NCBI RefSeq assembly: GCF_048544455.1
Contig: NC_133534.1
Span: 33,790,217 to 33,854,216, forward strand
DNA length: 64,000 nucleotides
Direction: 5' to 3'
From: Silene latifolia
Lineage: Eukaryota > Streptophyta > Magnoliopsida > Caryophyllales > Caryophyllaceae
Position numbers and translations under genes: made by a program. Of the stretch, positions 37,325 through 48,960 are shown one piece after another (position 1 is the stretch's first letter; every line of letters starts with the position of its first letter). The notes beneath the pieces are model-generated. The model was not told the origin of the DNA and did not search any database. It was given only the letters and a program-made list of their open reading frames with translations.

Positions 37325-38260
37325 AAAATAAAGGCAGTACAATGTAATTAAATAAATAAAAAAAAATTAATTATACTATATAGATGTTAATCATAGCGCT
37401 GTGTGATAGACTTAACCAAGAGAATTCAATGTAATTAAATATTATATAGTTTTGATTGAAGTATAAATATAAAGAATACCAGAATATGACAATTTTACTT
37501 AAAATAAGCATGTCCCACTTATGATATTAATTAGTATAAAGATGTTAATTATGTTAATTATATAACATACTATGTCTGTTATATTTTGAAAACTATTAAA
37601 AGGTAAATAAATCAAGGTAGATTTGCAAATAATAAAAGTAATTCTGTTAGTAGTAAAAACAATTTTAGTAACATTGGATACTAGCAGCGAGTTGGGTAAT
37701 GAAAGTAATAAAAGTAAAAGCGAAAGTAGTAAAATTATCAATATAAATACGGCACTAGTGAAAGTAACAATAATTACGGCGGGAATAGTGAAAGTAACAG
37801 TAGTAATAACGAATGTAATAAAAGTAATAATACTAACCACAAAAGAAAGTATATATGAACAACAAGCTAACTAACCAATTTAAGTAAAATATTAATAGCA
37901 TAGACAAAATATAATATAAGTACTTAAGTAGGTTATGTTTTGGAAATTATGTAAAGAGAAATAAATCAGAATTGTTTCAAAAGATACAATATTCCATAAT
38001 ATGTTTTATAAAATTAGATAATCAACTGATTTAAATTTAAATTTCAAAAGATACAATATTCCATAATCTGTTTATTTCATAAATTAGATAATCAACTGAT
38101 TTAAAAATTAAATTTAATAAATTATAGCTGTAAGATTAGATGTAGCAAATATGATAGTACACTCATATGACTAATAAAAATAACATTAATACCAGTGGGA
38201 TTAGTGAAAGCAATAGTAACAATGAATATAGTGAAAGACTAAAAGTAATAGTAAATTCTT
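37325..38260 (+). mobile_element. Helitron remnant, same family as 443-1556
   Basis: Sequence such as attaattatactatatag and tattatatagttttgattga follows the 5' part of the 443-1556 Helitron (read on its own strand) in the same order. The interior repeats are also shared (ttacggcgggaatagtgaaa). It is flanked by two LINE tails and both true ends are missing. AT-rich, no gene. Confidence 0.6.
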
Positions 38261-38261
38261 G

Positions 38262-38483
38262 GGCCCGGGGTTGGTCCATTTGCCCTAAACCCATTCATTT
38301 ATGAAGTTCTTGCTATAAGAGAAGGGTTACGGTTTACTAGTCATAGTGAGATCAATTTTTTGATTGCTTCGGATTGTTATAATGTTGTGAATGCTTTCTT
38401 GAGGAGAGATCCTCCTTGCAGACCTTATGTTAACATTATTATTGAGTGTAGGGAACAAATTGAGAACTCACCCCTTTTGAAGA
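38262..38483 (+). pseudogene. LINE RNase H tail, first half (split by copia element)
   Basis: Plus-strand frame with NPFIYEVLAIREGLRF, IASDCYNVVNAFLRR and NIIIECREQIENS, a LINE RNase H. It stops at the copia insertion (target GAAGA at 38479-38483) and resumes at 43248 with IFEKRTAKKVEEAIAKN. The 5' part of the LINE is missing. Confidence 0.8.
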
Positions 38484-38708
38484 TAACAAGCTACACTGCC
38501 GTTGCTAAAGAGCCGTTGGGCTCCTACAATCAAGGGATACTTGATCAATTCTTTCATGTCTTATAAATATAGCTTTTATACCTTATTGTTTCCGTAAATA
38601 CGAAGATACTCATCTTGTATATATATGCTAGCTCAATACAATGTATGACGCACAGTTACGACATTCAATAATATATGAAAATACTTTCCAACATATTGGT
38701 TTCTAATA
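38484..38708 (+). repeat. Left LTR of the copia element
   Basis: Starts TAACAAGCTACACT and ends TTGGTTTCTAATA. The termini are TA…TA rather than the usual TG…CA. A TATAAATA at about 38572 could be the transcription start signal. Confidence 0.85.
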
Positions 38709-38768
38709 TGGTATCAGGTTCTAGGTCAATAATTCATTAAAGATCTTGCCCTGTTTGTCCTCTGTTTC

Positions 38769-41700
38769 TTGAAAAAAAAAAAATCGAACGAATTCATCAT
38801 CATGACGAATTCCTCCGACAAACCTCAGGATTCTACATCTGAAACTTCATATAACTTTGTTCATGTCGAAAACCCCGACAGCAAAATCACTCAAATAGCC
38901 TTTAATGGCACTAATTACGATGAATTTGCTCAATCCTTCAAGCTTGCTCGTGCACATATGGTTGGCGGGCAGCCTGCTTCTTCACCAGGAACTTCTGCTG
39001 GTCCGAGCTTCGATATCAATGCTCTCACACCCGCTGAATGGGTTGATTTAAAGAACTTGTGGGAATCGCACAAATCTGCCCCGAGTGACCGTCTTAATGG
39101 TAATGTTCCTCTTTCTTCTTGGATTGTTGATACAGGGGTATCCCATCATATGTCTGGATGTCTCTCACATTTTACTAATATTCGAAACATTACTCCGTTA
39201 TCTGTTGGTCTACCAAACGGAGATCTCACGCAAGCAACAAAATGCGGTGATATTTTTCTTTCCTCTCGACTTATTTTGAAAGATGTTTTATATGCCCCAA
39301 ACTTACAATGCCATCTTATATCATTTTTGTTTGCTTCTCGATGATTCACTAACTATTCAATTTTCACACAAACTTTGTCTCATTCAAGACCGTTCCTCGA
39401 AGATGCTGATTGGAGCATGTGAGCAACGTGAGGGGCTATACTACTTGAAGGGTGTGCGACCGACGATGTTAAAGCCTATTCGGTGAGCCCCAATAATACC
39501 GTCGAGCTTTGGCATAGAAGGTTGGGTCACCCCTCCACAAATATTTTCCAGTTTTTACTATTTATTAATAAAAACTCTCGTAAAAGTTCTCAATTTTTAA
39601 GCAAAACATGTGATATTTGCCTTCGAGCAAAACAAACTCGTGAACATTTTTCGATAAGTGAAAACAATGCAGCTGCTCCCTTTGATCTTATTCATTGCGA
39701 TTTATGGGGTAAGTACTCCGCCATTGGTTCTTGTGGCTCTCAATATTTTTTAACGATAGTTGACGATTTTTCCCGCTCCACGTGGGTCTATCTTTTGCGT
39801 CACAAAAGTGACACACAACAAACCTTGCTAAATTTTTTCGCTATGATTGACCGTCAATTTCAAAAGAAAATAAAAAAATTTACGAAGTGACAATGGAAAT
39901 GAATTTACTTGTCTTCAAAAATTTTTTAACACTCAAGGAATTCTTTTTCAAATATCGAACGTTGACACACCTCAACAAAATGGTCGAGTCGAACGTAAAC
40001 ATCGACATATTTTAAACGTCGCTCGTGCTTTATTATTTCAAGCCAATTTACCCATATTTTTTTGGGGCGAATGTGTGTTGGCCGCGGTTCATTTAATAAA
40101 TCGTACTCCCACAAAGCTCCTTCATGGTAAAACTCCCTACGAAACTCTTTTTAATAAAAGTCCGTCTATGGAAAATATTCGTGTCTTTGGATGTCTATGT
40201 TATGCTCGAAATATAAATCGCTCCCACGATAAATTTGCTCCTCGAAGTCGCAAATGTCTTTTCATTGGCTACCCCTTTGGCAAAAAGGGATGACGTCTTT
40301 ACGATCTCGATACCGGGTCATATTTTGAGTCCCGTGATGTGGTCTTTATTGAAAATGATTTTCCATATCACTCACTTGACATTCACGATAATGTCAACGA
40401 GCAAAATGCTTTTTTAAATGATAATCTTACTCCAATCAATGATCTTGTTTTATTTAAAAATTAGTATGGATCCCGCGCATACATGCGCGGTATTTTTAAA
40501 TCTTTTACTTTATAGTGTATTATTTAAGATTTAAAGTTGACGTATTATTAATTTTTCATATTTTAATATAAAGGATAAAAAATTAAAATGGAAAATTAAT
40601 TAAAAAAATTAAGTAAATTTATAAATTCTCTCAAATAATTTTAAAGATTTTTTTTGTCAAGAGATTAATAATATAAGTTCATAATTTTTTATACGAAATA
40701 CTCGTACATGGTAAAAAAAAATTATGAGAAACTAATAATATCAAATTTTTCAGTTTTTCATATACGAATTTAAGATTTATACCAATTTTGTTTTATTTTT
40801 AAATTAAAAGATTATAATTTAATTAAAAAATTATAATGATCAAATATTATATTATATCTTAACTAAAAGATAATAATTTAATAAAAATAGAGTTTTATTT
40901 CCTTATTTAGCCAACTTCCTTTGAGGGAAAACTATTGAAAAATTGTATTCTCTTATAGTAGTAAATAAAAGGGAATGTAAATTGAAAAAATATTATCCCC
41001 TTTTTAAATGTCATAGAATTATTTATTATATGAAATATATCAGTGTGGTCTAGTCAAAGATAGGATATAATGAAGCTCAAAGCCCAATATAGAGCAACTC
41101 ATTTAGGCGGGAAAATTTGAGAATCTCTTATTCTTTTAGTTTAAGGGGGATTCTTCCAACACCCCTGCAACTTCGGACACCCCTGCAACCTCGGACACCA
41201 CCGCACCTAACAACACCACCGTGACCGACTCCACCAATACCGTTGACACAACCGTGCCCAACCCCACTCCTTCCAACACCACCGTGACCGAGTCCACCGA
41301 ACCCTCCGACTTGGGTCGTGGTCACCGGTTAAAATTCCCAAACTCCCGTCACAAAGGTTTCATCAAAATAACTCGCCCCTCAACACACTCACTTGTGCCA
41401 TCCGCATCTTCAGGTACTCCTTTCCCCATTTCTCATTATGTTAACTATGCTAAGTTTTCCACTAACCATAAGATTTTATTATCGGCCGTCACCAAGGGTT
41501 ACGAGCCTAGACATTTTAATGAAGCTATGCAGGTACCGGAATGGCAACAAGCAATGCGAGTAGAAATTGATGCTCTTGAGAAAAATAACACATGGACACT
41601 CGAACCGCTTCCTCCTAATAAGAAAGCAATTGGATCAAAATGGGTGTACAAATTAAAGTACAATGCGGATGGGACGATTGAAAGATATAAGGCTCGATTG

Positions 41701-43015
41701 GTTGTCATGGGTGATAAGCAAATCGAAGGAATCGACTATAATGAAACTTTCGCACCGTCGTTCAAATTAGTAATGGTTCGTACGTTATTGGCTATCGCAG
41801 CTGCCAAGAAATGGTCCCTCCATCAAATGGACGTCCACAATGCCTTTTTACATGGCGATTTATCCGAAGAGGTGTATATGAAACCACCACCTGGGTTCTC
41901 GGCCGCCACCAATGGACAAGTCTGTCGTTTACGCAAATCCCTATACGGTCTTCGTCAGGCTCCTCGATGTTGGTATGCCAAACTTGTTTCCGCTCTCATT
42001 ACTTACGGTTTTAAACAATGATCGTATGATCATAGTCTCTTCTCTATGCTACAATCCTACATGGAGGTACATGTCCTCGTTTACGTCGATGACCTTGTCA
42101 TTTGTGGCAATAACACATCTCTAATTGATCAATTCAAAACTTATTTAAGTACATGTTTCCTTATGAAAAATTTGGGGGCCCTCAAATATTTTCTCGGCCT
42201 AGAAATAGCTCGTAATGACATTGGGATATACATTTCTCAACGCAAGTACGCACTCGACATCTTATCCGAGAGTGGGTTACTCGGGTCCAAACCAGCAAGT
42301 GTTCCAATGGAGCCAAACCACACGTTGGGCCTTTCAGAAGCTCCCCTTATGAAAGATCCTCAACCATATCGCCGACTTGTGGGGCGGCTAGTATACCTCA
42401 CCATCACCCGGCCTGAGCTCCTTTACTCGGTCCATATCCTAGCCCAATTTATGCATGCCCCGACCACCGAACACTGGGATGCTGCTTTACGGGTCGTACG
42501 CTACTTGAAAAAATCACCAGGCCAAGGTATCCTACTTACCACTAAAAGTGACCTACACTTAGAAGCTTATTGTGATGCGGACTACTCTGTGTGTCCTACT
42601 ACTCGACGCTCCATCTCAGCTTATATTGTGTTCCTGGGTTCCTCACCAATATCATGGAAAACTAAGAAGCAAAATACGGTCTTTCTCTCTTCATCTAAGG
42701 CTGAATACCGCACAATGGCATATACTACATGTGAGCTCAAATGGCTCAAAGATCTCCTTGATTTCCTTGGAATTTTACACACTCGTCCCATTCGACTTCA
42801 CTGTGACAATCAGTCCACCTTACATATTGCTCACCAAGCATATTGAAATTGATTGCCATTTTGTTCGTGACGAAATACAAAAAGGACTCATCTCTCCGAG
42901 CTACATCCACACCAAGAAACAACTAGCTGACATCTTCACTAAGGCATTGGGTCGGGCTCCATTTGAAGAATTGCTATCCAAGTTGGGCGTTTCGAACCTC
43001 CACGTGCCAACTTGA
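38769..43015 (+). pseudogene. Copia gag-pol, degraded
   Basis: The leading frame (38769-39344) keeps only the start of gag (FNGTNYDEFAQSFKLA), fused by deletion to protease (WIVDTGVSHHMSG). Then come GAG-pre-integrase (LWHRRLGHPS … CDICLRAK), integrase (DLIHCDLWGKY, VDDFSRSTWVYLL, QNGRVERKH), RT (WVYKLKYNADGTIERYKARL, LVYVDDLVICG) and RNase H (AYCDADYSVCPTTRRSIS, HCDNQSTLHIA), ending HTKKQLADIFTKAL. Frameshifts near 39340, 39890, 40290, 42020 and 42845, together with the Helitron insertion, make it non-functional. Confidence 0.9.
40461..41150 (-). mobile_element. Non-autonomous Helitron inside the copia element
   Basis: On minus it starts TCCCCCTTAAACTAAAAG and ends with a hairpin (CCGCGCATGTATGCGCGG) followed by GATCCATACTAA, then host T: TC…CTRR ends at an A^T site. 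The copia frame resumes directly after it. The interior is AT-rich and non-coding. Its 3' end resembles that of the Helitron at 47999. Confidence 0.85.
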
Positions 43016-43022
43016 GGGGGGG

Positions 43023-43247
43023 TAACAAGCTACACTACCGTTGCTAAAGTGTCGTTGGGCTCCTACAATCAAGGGATACTTGATCAATTCTTTCATGTCT
43101 TATAAATATAGTTGTTATACCTTATTGTTTCCGTAAATACGAAGATACTCGTCTTGTATATATATGCTAGCTCAATACAATGTATGACACACAGTTACAA
43201 CATTCAATAATATATGAAAATACTTTCCTACATATTGGTTTCTAATA
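43023..43247 (+). repeat. Right LTR of the copia element
   Basis: 225 bp, the same length and ends as the left LTR. It follows the polypurine tract and is followed by GAAGA. Confidence 0.85.
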
Positions 43248-43492
43248 GAAGATAATCTTTGAAAAGAGAACGGCGAAGAAGGTTGAGGAAGCCATTGCAA
43301 AGAACACTCTTAAGGATACTCACACTTGTAATGAAAATTTTATTTGAGATTTTTCTCTATCTTTTGTAATCAAAACATGTATGATAGATTTTATTTTGAC
43401 CTCCGCGCCACTTCCCCGACATGTCCCCCGATGTTCTCGGAATTCTCTTTTCTTTAATTTAATATGCACACCTTTTCTCCAAAAAAAAAATT
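43248..43492 (+). pseudogene. LINE RNase H tail, second half with poly(A)
   Basis: Continues the LINE frame from 38483 (IFEKRTAKKVEEAIAKNTL) and ends in a short A-run at 43481-43490. With the copia element removed, the two halves join in frame across one GAAGA. Confidence 0.75.
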
Positions 43493-43554
43493 AGCATTAT
43501 TAAATGTGGGAGTAATGGAAAAAAACGATAATGACGGGGAAGTAGTGAGAGTAA

Positions 43555-43990
<436 letters not shown>

Positions 43991-44585
43991 TAAAAAATTA
44001 GCTAACAGTTTGATTTAAGAAAAAAAAATATTTATTTAAGAATAAGTTTGATAAAATAACGGGAATTAATTTAGCTGTAAAAATTGCCCGAGTATTCAAA
44101 AGAACTACAATAACCGGAGGAGTAGTGAATATATAATAGTATTAACATGATATTTCATGAAGGTAATAATACTAACAGAGCGCGGGTGTGGATGTGTCTC
44201 ATAATTTTTTGATAAATTCTACATTTCAGTATAAATGGATGTGTCTCATATATTTTTGATAAATGCTACATTTCAGTATGAGTTAAGCAAGTCTAACATA
44301 CCTTTATTTCCTATAGAATAAATTCTGACGATAAATAAATGTAGCTCGGACGATGTCGGACACCAACGATCAAATATCGAACACGATATAGATTAATTAC
44401 AATATATCTTCATATTTGATAAACGTCATTGAATACCACAGAGTAATAACTTATTTTTTGCAATTCATGCTCGGCTCAAGATAAGTCAAACTGAGTTGGA
44501 GCTCGGGCTCAAGCAAAGCTAGCCCAGAGGATCATCATAGAAATACTACGAATTGAACCGGCAAAGGATTAATGCTTAAGGCAAA
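43991..44585. other. AT-rich non-coding stretch
   Basis: No gene seen. The phrase ggatgtgtctcata…ttttgataaat…ctacatttcagtat is repeated at about 44189 and 44233. The 5' end of the plus-strand Helitron ending at 45212 should lie here or nearby, but I could not fix it. Confidence 0.4.
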
Positions 44586-44590
44586 TGGTG

Positions 44591-45027
44591 CACGAATTGC
44601 GACTTACTTCAAGTAAAGCACGAATTACTTCAAGTAATGCACGAATTGCGAGCTTCACAGTTTCTTGCCCAGCAGTTTGTTTGTAGTTCTTCTCCAAAAC
44701 TTCTCTAATTGAATTGGAGTTTCTCCAAGCTGCATTAGCTTTCCAACAAAACGTGCGGATGGATCATGCTGGTATAGAGCGGGCACATTGGTGAATGGGT
44801 CAAAGCCCGCAATCAAGGTTGAGAGACCAAATGGTCTAACACCACCACTCTATGTGTACTTCTGCTAAAGGCCAGCAATGTAACGAGTAATATACTCGAC
44901 TGTCACTGGATCTTCCAAGGTAAGCCTGTGGCTTTGACATTCTACGCGTACCTTGTTTATAAGGACACGGGCATCGACTTTCACCAAAAGACAGGCTAAG
45001 CGCGATATGGTTGTCAAGGTTTACAAT
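44591..45027 (-). pseudogene. Captured 20S proteasome alpha-7 (PAD1-type) fragment
   Basis: Minus-strand translation gives [72 protein letters not shown], and after a frame change [20 protein letters not shown] and [11 protein letters not shown]. This is the central to C-terminal part of the plant 20S proteasome subunit alpha type-7. Two Gln codons are TAG and one frameshift is present, so it is dead. The coding phrase gcacgaattacttcaagta is duplicated at its 3' end. Position just inside a Helitron 3' end suggests capture by that Helitron. Confidence 0.85.
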
Positions 45028-45181
45028 TTGTGCAAAACTTAAGAACAAAGGTAACGACATAGGAGATGAGATACAAAAGTGGGACAGGTGATCCCACCTC
45101 CTCAATGATAACGGCTTACTATTTATGCAAAACTTAAAAACAACTTGAGACAACAATTAAAAAACCCATTTTTTATTTATG

Positions 45182-45212
45182 CCCGTGCAACTTTGCACGG
45201 GTTTTAAACTAG
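45182..45212 (+). mobile_element. Helitron 3' terminus (5' end not located)
   Basis: Perfect 8-bp-stem hairpin CCCGTGCAACTTTGCACGGG followed by TTTTAAACTAG and host T, the textbook Helitron 3' end. The element extends left over the proteasome fragment. It abuts and truncates the F-box pseudogene to its right. Confidence 0.8.
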
Positions 45213-46283
45213 TTTTCAAAAGGAAACCATTCACCCTCCTCATAGAAATAACCATCATCATAATAACCCTTGTCTTGGTCGGCATAATCATCGTCCACCT
45301 CTCGTTCTCTGGATAATGAACGAATTTGTAGACCTCCGGGAAAGTTTAAAAGGCTTTCCTTGCAAATATATGCGAAAGATAAATAATCGGTATAAAGGCC
45401 ATCAACATCGAATCCTGTCTCGGGGAATTTTTTATCTCTAAGGTTATACCAACTAAATTTGCCTCTAGAATTTGGTATACACAATAGTTCATGTGATGAT
45501 CCTTTTTTATAAGCAATAGGGTGGTAAACGGATTCGGGTCCTTTTCCAGGAAGGCTCATCAACTTAACCCAAGACTCTTTAACACCAACATCCTTCATGA
45601 CCCATACACTATAAGTCGAATTGTTCTCATCGTAACATGAAAAACGCAAACACCCATCCAGCGCGCCAAGGTGATAGTAATCCTCTGACGATTTTGGAGT
45701 TGGGTTGGACTCGATTTCATACAATAGAATATCAGGCAAGACCACATCATTAGACCATCGTTCAGCCTTTATATCAAAACAACCAATTCTCGTTAAGCGA
45801 CTACCACTCTCGAAAATCATGACAAGTAAATGGTTTTGTACAAGAACGGGAGTATGACACCATTCAGGCGTGGTCGGTTTACACTCGACAAGTTTCCACA
45901 AATTAGTGTTCAAGCTATAGACGATGACCTCCGTTACTAAAACGTCATGTATACCTCGATGGTACTGGACAAACCTAACAACTTTGATATCGTCATTGAA
46001 TTCATTGTCTAAACAATGACACATCCCATAATGTGCATAGTTATTGTGAGTGGCAACGTAAAATTTAGGGAGTACACGGGTAGTCGGGTTGAGCAAGATG
46101 AGACCTTCAAGGTCAGTGAATCCGCACCCAATCAAGAGGCATGATTCGCAAGAAGCCACCATTGACATCGAGGGTGCTAACCACTGTGACGGTATAGGGT
46201 AAGGGCAGACCGTAGGAGGAGAGTCTAGAGAGTCCAGTTCATATATACGGAAGGAGCGCCGTACTACTCACTGGGAGGATTAA
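45209..46283 (-). pseudogene. F-box protein pseudogene, C-terminal part
   Basis: The long frame (about 319 residues from the Met in MSMVASCESCLLIGCG) is the F-box-associated part: GCFDIKAERWSNDVVLPDIL, YSVWVMKDVGVKESWVKL, and an acidic C-terminus. The N-terminal F-box lies beyond the Harbinger insertion at 47562-47753. The stop codon TAG is formed by the first bases of the abutting Helitron terminus (CTAG), so the natural C-terminus has been replaced. Small indels near 46250 are also present. It aligns with 1-245 at its upstream end. Confidence 0.8.
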
Positions 46284-46637
46284 GGCCCTGTTCTTCTGGA
46301 CTTAAAGTCACTCTCTATAAGTTAAGTTCAGCAAAATTAAGTTAAGTTCAGAAAAGTTCAGCAAAATTAAGTTAAGTTAAGTTCAGCAAAATTAAGTTCA
46401 GAAAAGTTCGGCAAAATTAAGTTCAGCAAAATTAAGTTCAGAAAAGTTCAGCAAAATTAAGTTCCGAAAAGTTAAGCATAATAATAAGTTTCATAATATT
46501 GACGAGTTTTAAAAAATAGATACAATTTTCGTTCAAATCGGTTGTATAAACAATCCGAGATTAATTATTATTCTATATAATTTTTTCAAAAAAAAAATAT
46601 TAATTTAAAGCGGAATTTTTACCTATCCCCCGAAGGT

Positions 46638-47018
46638 ATGTTAGAGCATTTTAATTACCGACATTCGTCATTGAGAATGAAAGTTGAAATGACATTTGGT
46701 CAATTGAAAAAAAGGTGGAAGGTGTTTAAAGTTATGCCTCAAATGTCACCTAAGTATCAAATGTCCATTATTGTTTCTAATTTCACACTTCATAATTTTA
46801 TACGAATGCACACTCATGGGATACCTGTTATACAACATGAGAACGTTCTAGGGACAAAAGATTTAGGCATGTTTGATAAGAAGCAGAAAAAAGCTATGTA
46901 CAAGGTGCGAAATAACATAGTCAAGAACATTTGGCGAGGCAATGGATTTGACGGGGTGAGCTCAAATGAAGATGAAGAAAGTGACGAGGAAGATGATAAT
47001 ATGGAACTAGATGATTAG
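46638..47018 (+). CDS. Harbinger transposase, C-terminal fragment
   Basis: 126 residues: NYRHSSLRMKVEMTFGQLKK, MSPKYQMSIIVSNFTLHNFI, then an acidic tail ending DDNMELDD. This is the last part of the DDE_4 nuclease of plant PIF/Harbinger transposases, including the final Glu-bearing helix (RMKVEMTFGQLKKRWKV). The first two catalytic Asp residues and the N-terminal domain are absent, so it cannot catalyse transposition. No Myb-like partner gene is present. Confidence 0.85.
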   Translation: MLEHFNYRHSSLRMKVEMTFGQLKKRWKVFKVMPQMSPKYQMSIIVSNFTLHNFIRMHTHGIPVIQHENVLGTKDLGMFDKKQKKAMYKVRNNIVKNIWRGNGFDGVSSNEDEESDEEDDNMELDD

Positions 47019-47139
47019 AAAGAAAAAAAAAAGTAATGTGATTTACTTTTTATTTTTATGTATTAGGTAATGTGTACGAAAATATTAACTTATATAAATA
47101 AAGTATTTTATAATCTTTATTTGTGTTTTTAGTTATATT

Positions 47140-47141
47140 TC

Positions 47142-47173
<32 letters not shown>

Positions 47174-47195
47174 ATATTATTTTTTTTTGAAGGGA

Positions 47196-47289
<94 letters not shown>

Positions 47290-47314
47290 GTAGTAGTAGT
47301 AGTAGTAGTAGTAA
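47140..47314. repeat. (TTA)n / (TAG)n microsatellite in the Harbinger element
   Basis: Two TTA runs split by a short A/T phrase, ending in about eight TAG triplets. Confidence 0.95.
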
Positions 47315-47561
47315 GTGAAATTAAATTAAGTTAATTTAAGTAAGATTATTTTAATTTAGAAAAGTTAAGCTATTATAGGTTAAGTTCAAAGAAAATTAAG
47401 TTCAAAGAAAATTAAGTTGAGAAAAGTTAAAAAAAATTAAGTTCAGAAAAATTAAGTTCAGAAAAGTTCAGCAAAAATAAGTTAAGTTCAGCAAAATTAA
47501 GTTAAGTTCAGAAAAATTAAGTTAAGTTCAACAACTTTAAGTCCAAAAGAACAGGGCCTAA

Positions 47562-47753
47562 GAGGCGATGATTGGCCTCGGTAAATAATGCATTGAATTT
47601 GGGGGACGAAATCTCAGTTAGAAAAGACTTGGAAACGCACTTGAAGCGAAAGAGGGATTTAGCGGGTAATTTGGGGAGTATACATGTTAATATTAATTCC
47701 ATGGGAAGGCTAACTCTACAAAGTGGTTCAAGGGTTTTTAAATCTATATCCAT
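47562..47753 (-). pseudogene. F-box pseudogene, N-terminal F-box part
   Basis: Starts MDIDLKTLEPL at 47753 and holds the F-box (LPMELILTCILPKLPAKSLF, RFKCVSKSFLTEISSPKFNA). The frame runs into the Harbinger element at 47561. It is the first exon-like half of the gene continuing at 46283. Unlike copy 1, its ATG is intact. Confidence 0.85.
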
Positions 47754-47998
47754 TGGAATCGGAATGTTTGTTTTGCGAGAACTGAGAAGGATGATAGTTT
47801 GGATTAGGGCAGAATTAATTAATGTTATTATATTATTATGTGTAAAGTTGTGGAAAACAATCATAATTCATAAATATGTATGTATACGGAACCTATTAGG
47901 AGTTTATCACAATGCTATTAAGGTATATATCGAAATTATGGAAAATTACGTAAGAATATTATACTTCCTACAGATTTTCCTATTTTCTTACTTTATAA

Positions 47999-48784
47999 CT
48001 AGTGTAGATCCCGTGCTACAACACGGTTTTTTTAGTTTTGTTTTATAAAGAGATATTCTCATTAAATTAATTGTATAAATTAACTGTACCTTTAATGTTA
48101 TAATGTACTAATATAATCTTAGTAAGAGGTAGAAAATGAAAGTTTATTACAATCAAAAGACACTTTAAGTTAAGTTATTTTTGTCTTAAACCATTTTTAC
48201 TTTACTATAAAAATTAATCTATAATGATATATCATTGCATGAAACTAATTTATGACATTAAATTTTAATTAAGTGATGTAAAAATGTAAAATTTAATTAA
48301 AACGCGTATAAACCTTATAACAAAAACAGATAAAAACAGTATACCACGCACTTAAAAAGACGATTTACGAATAATTAGACTAATATTTTTTTTAATTAAA
48401 AAAATACATAAAAATTGTTACGTCCTTTAAAATATACACCATATTGATGAAGGATAATATAAGAAACAGATTTACGTAATTTTAATGTGTAAGTGATGAC
48501 AATAATTATGTTAAAGACTGCATGAGAAAAAGTTTGCGTAATTTTAAAGTGTAACTTATGAAAAATAATATCTATGGAAATGGAAATGATTGCATAATAA
48601 ATTATGGGTTTTAATGAAAAAGTCATAAATATGAATTTTAATTAAAAGATTAGAGTTTAATTATAAGAATATATTAATTGAAAAGATAATAATGTAATGA
48701 AAAAAAAAATTGTTACCTTAATTAGCTAGATGCCTTTTGGAGGGAAAACTAAGAGAATTTTTATTCTCTTAGTAGTAGGGGGCA
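47999..48784 (-). mobile_element. Non-autonomous Helitron (copy 2 only)
   Basis: On minus it ends with hairpin CCGTGTTGTAGCACGG, then GATCTACACTAG and host T (A^T site). The empty site ttataatcctg is at about 1795 in copy 1. The other end reads TGCCCCCTACTACTAAGAG rather than TC, a deviation that may be a mutation. AT-rich, no gene. Related to the Helitron at 40461-41150 at both ends. Confidence 0.8.
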
Positions 48785-48960
48785 TCCTGTTTTTGGAAAA
48801 AAAGTCTTTTAAGTAGGCATTACGATTTCGAAATCAATTAAAAAAACGATCTCAAACAAGTTTCCGAGCTAGCTAAGCCTTTGCGTGTTCCGATTCAGCT
48901 TGGTTTGGCTTAAAAGCGTAATAAAAACGCGTAATTCATGGTGCTCAAAACATAAATTTT

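Larger units (their letters stand above)
38484..43247 (+). mobile_element. Ty1/copia LTR retrotransposon with 5-bp target duplication
   Basis: Two 225-bp LTRs (38484-38708, 43023-43247) differ at about nine positions by eye. Flanking GAAGA repeats (38479-38483, 43248-43252) are the target duplication. A primer-binding site TGGTATCAG complementary to initiator tRNA-Met follows the left LTR, and a polypurine tract GAGGGGGG precedes the right one. Domain order protease, integrase, RT, RNase H defines copia. A Helitron lies inside at 40461-41150. Confidence 0.9.
46284..47558 (+). mobile_element. PIF/Harbinger element with TAA target duplication
   Basis: Inverted ends GGCCCTGTTCTTCTGGACTT and AAGTCCAAAAGAACAGGGCC (25 bp, one mismatch) are flanked by TAA at 46281-46283 and 47559-47561. 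The 3-bp TTA/TAA target is diagnostic for PIF/Harbinger. The empty site is seen at about 250 in copy 1. The subterminal parts are minisatellites on aagttcagcaaaatt, and a (TTA)n tract lies at 47140-47300. It retains only the C-terminal part of a transposase. Confidence 0.92.

Noticed and set aside
37499-37874. Ile/Val-rich frames that look like membrane segments
   Set aside because: AT-rich Helitron repeat sequence; the hydrophobicity is a composition effect.
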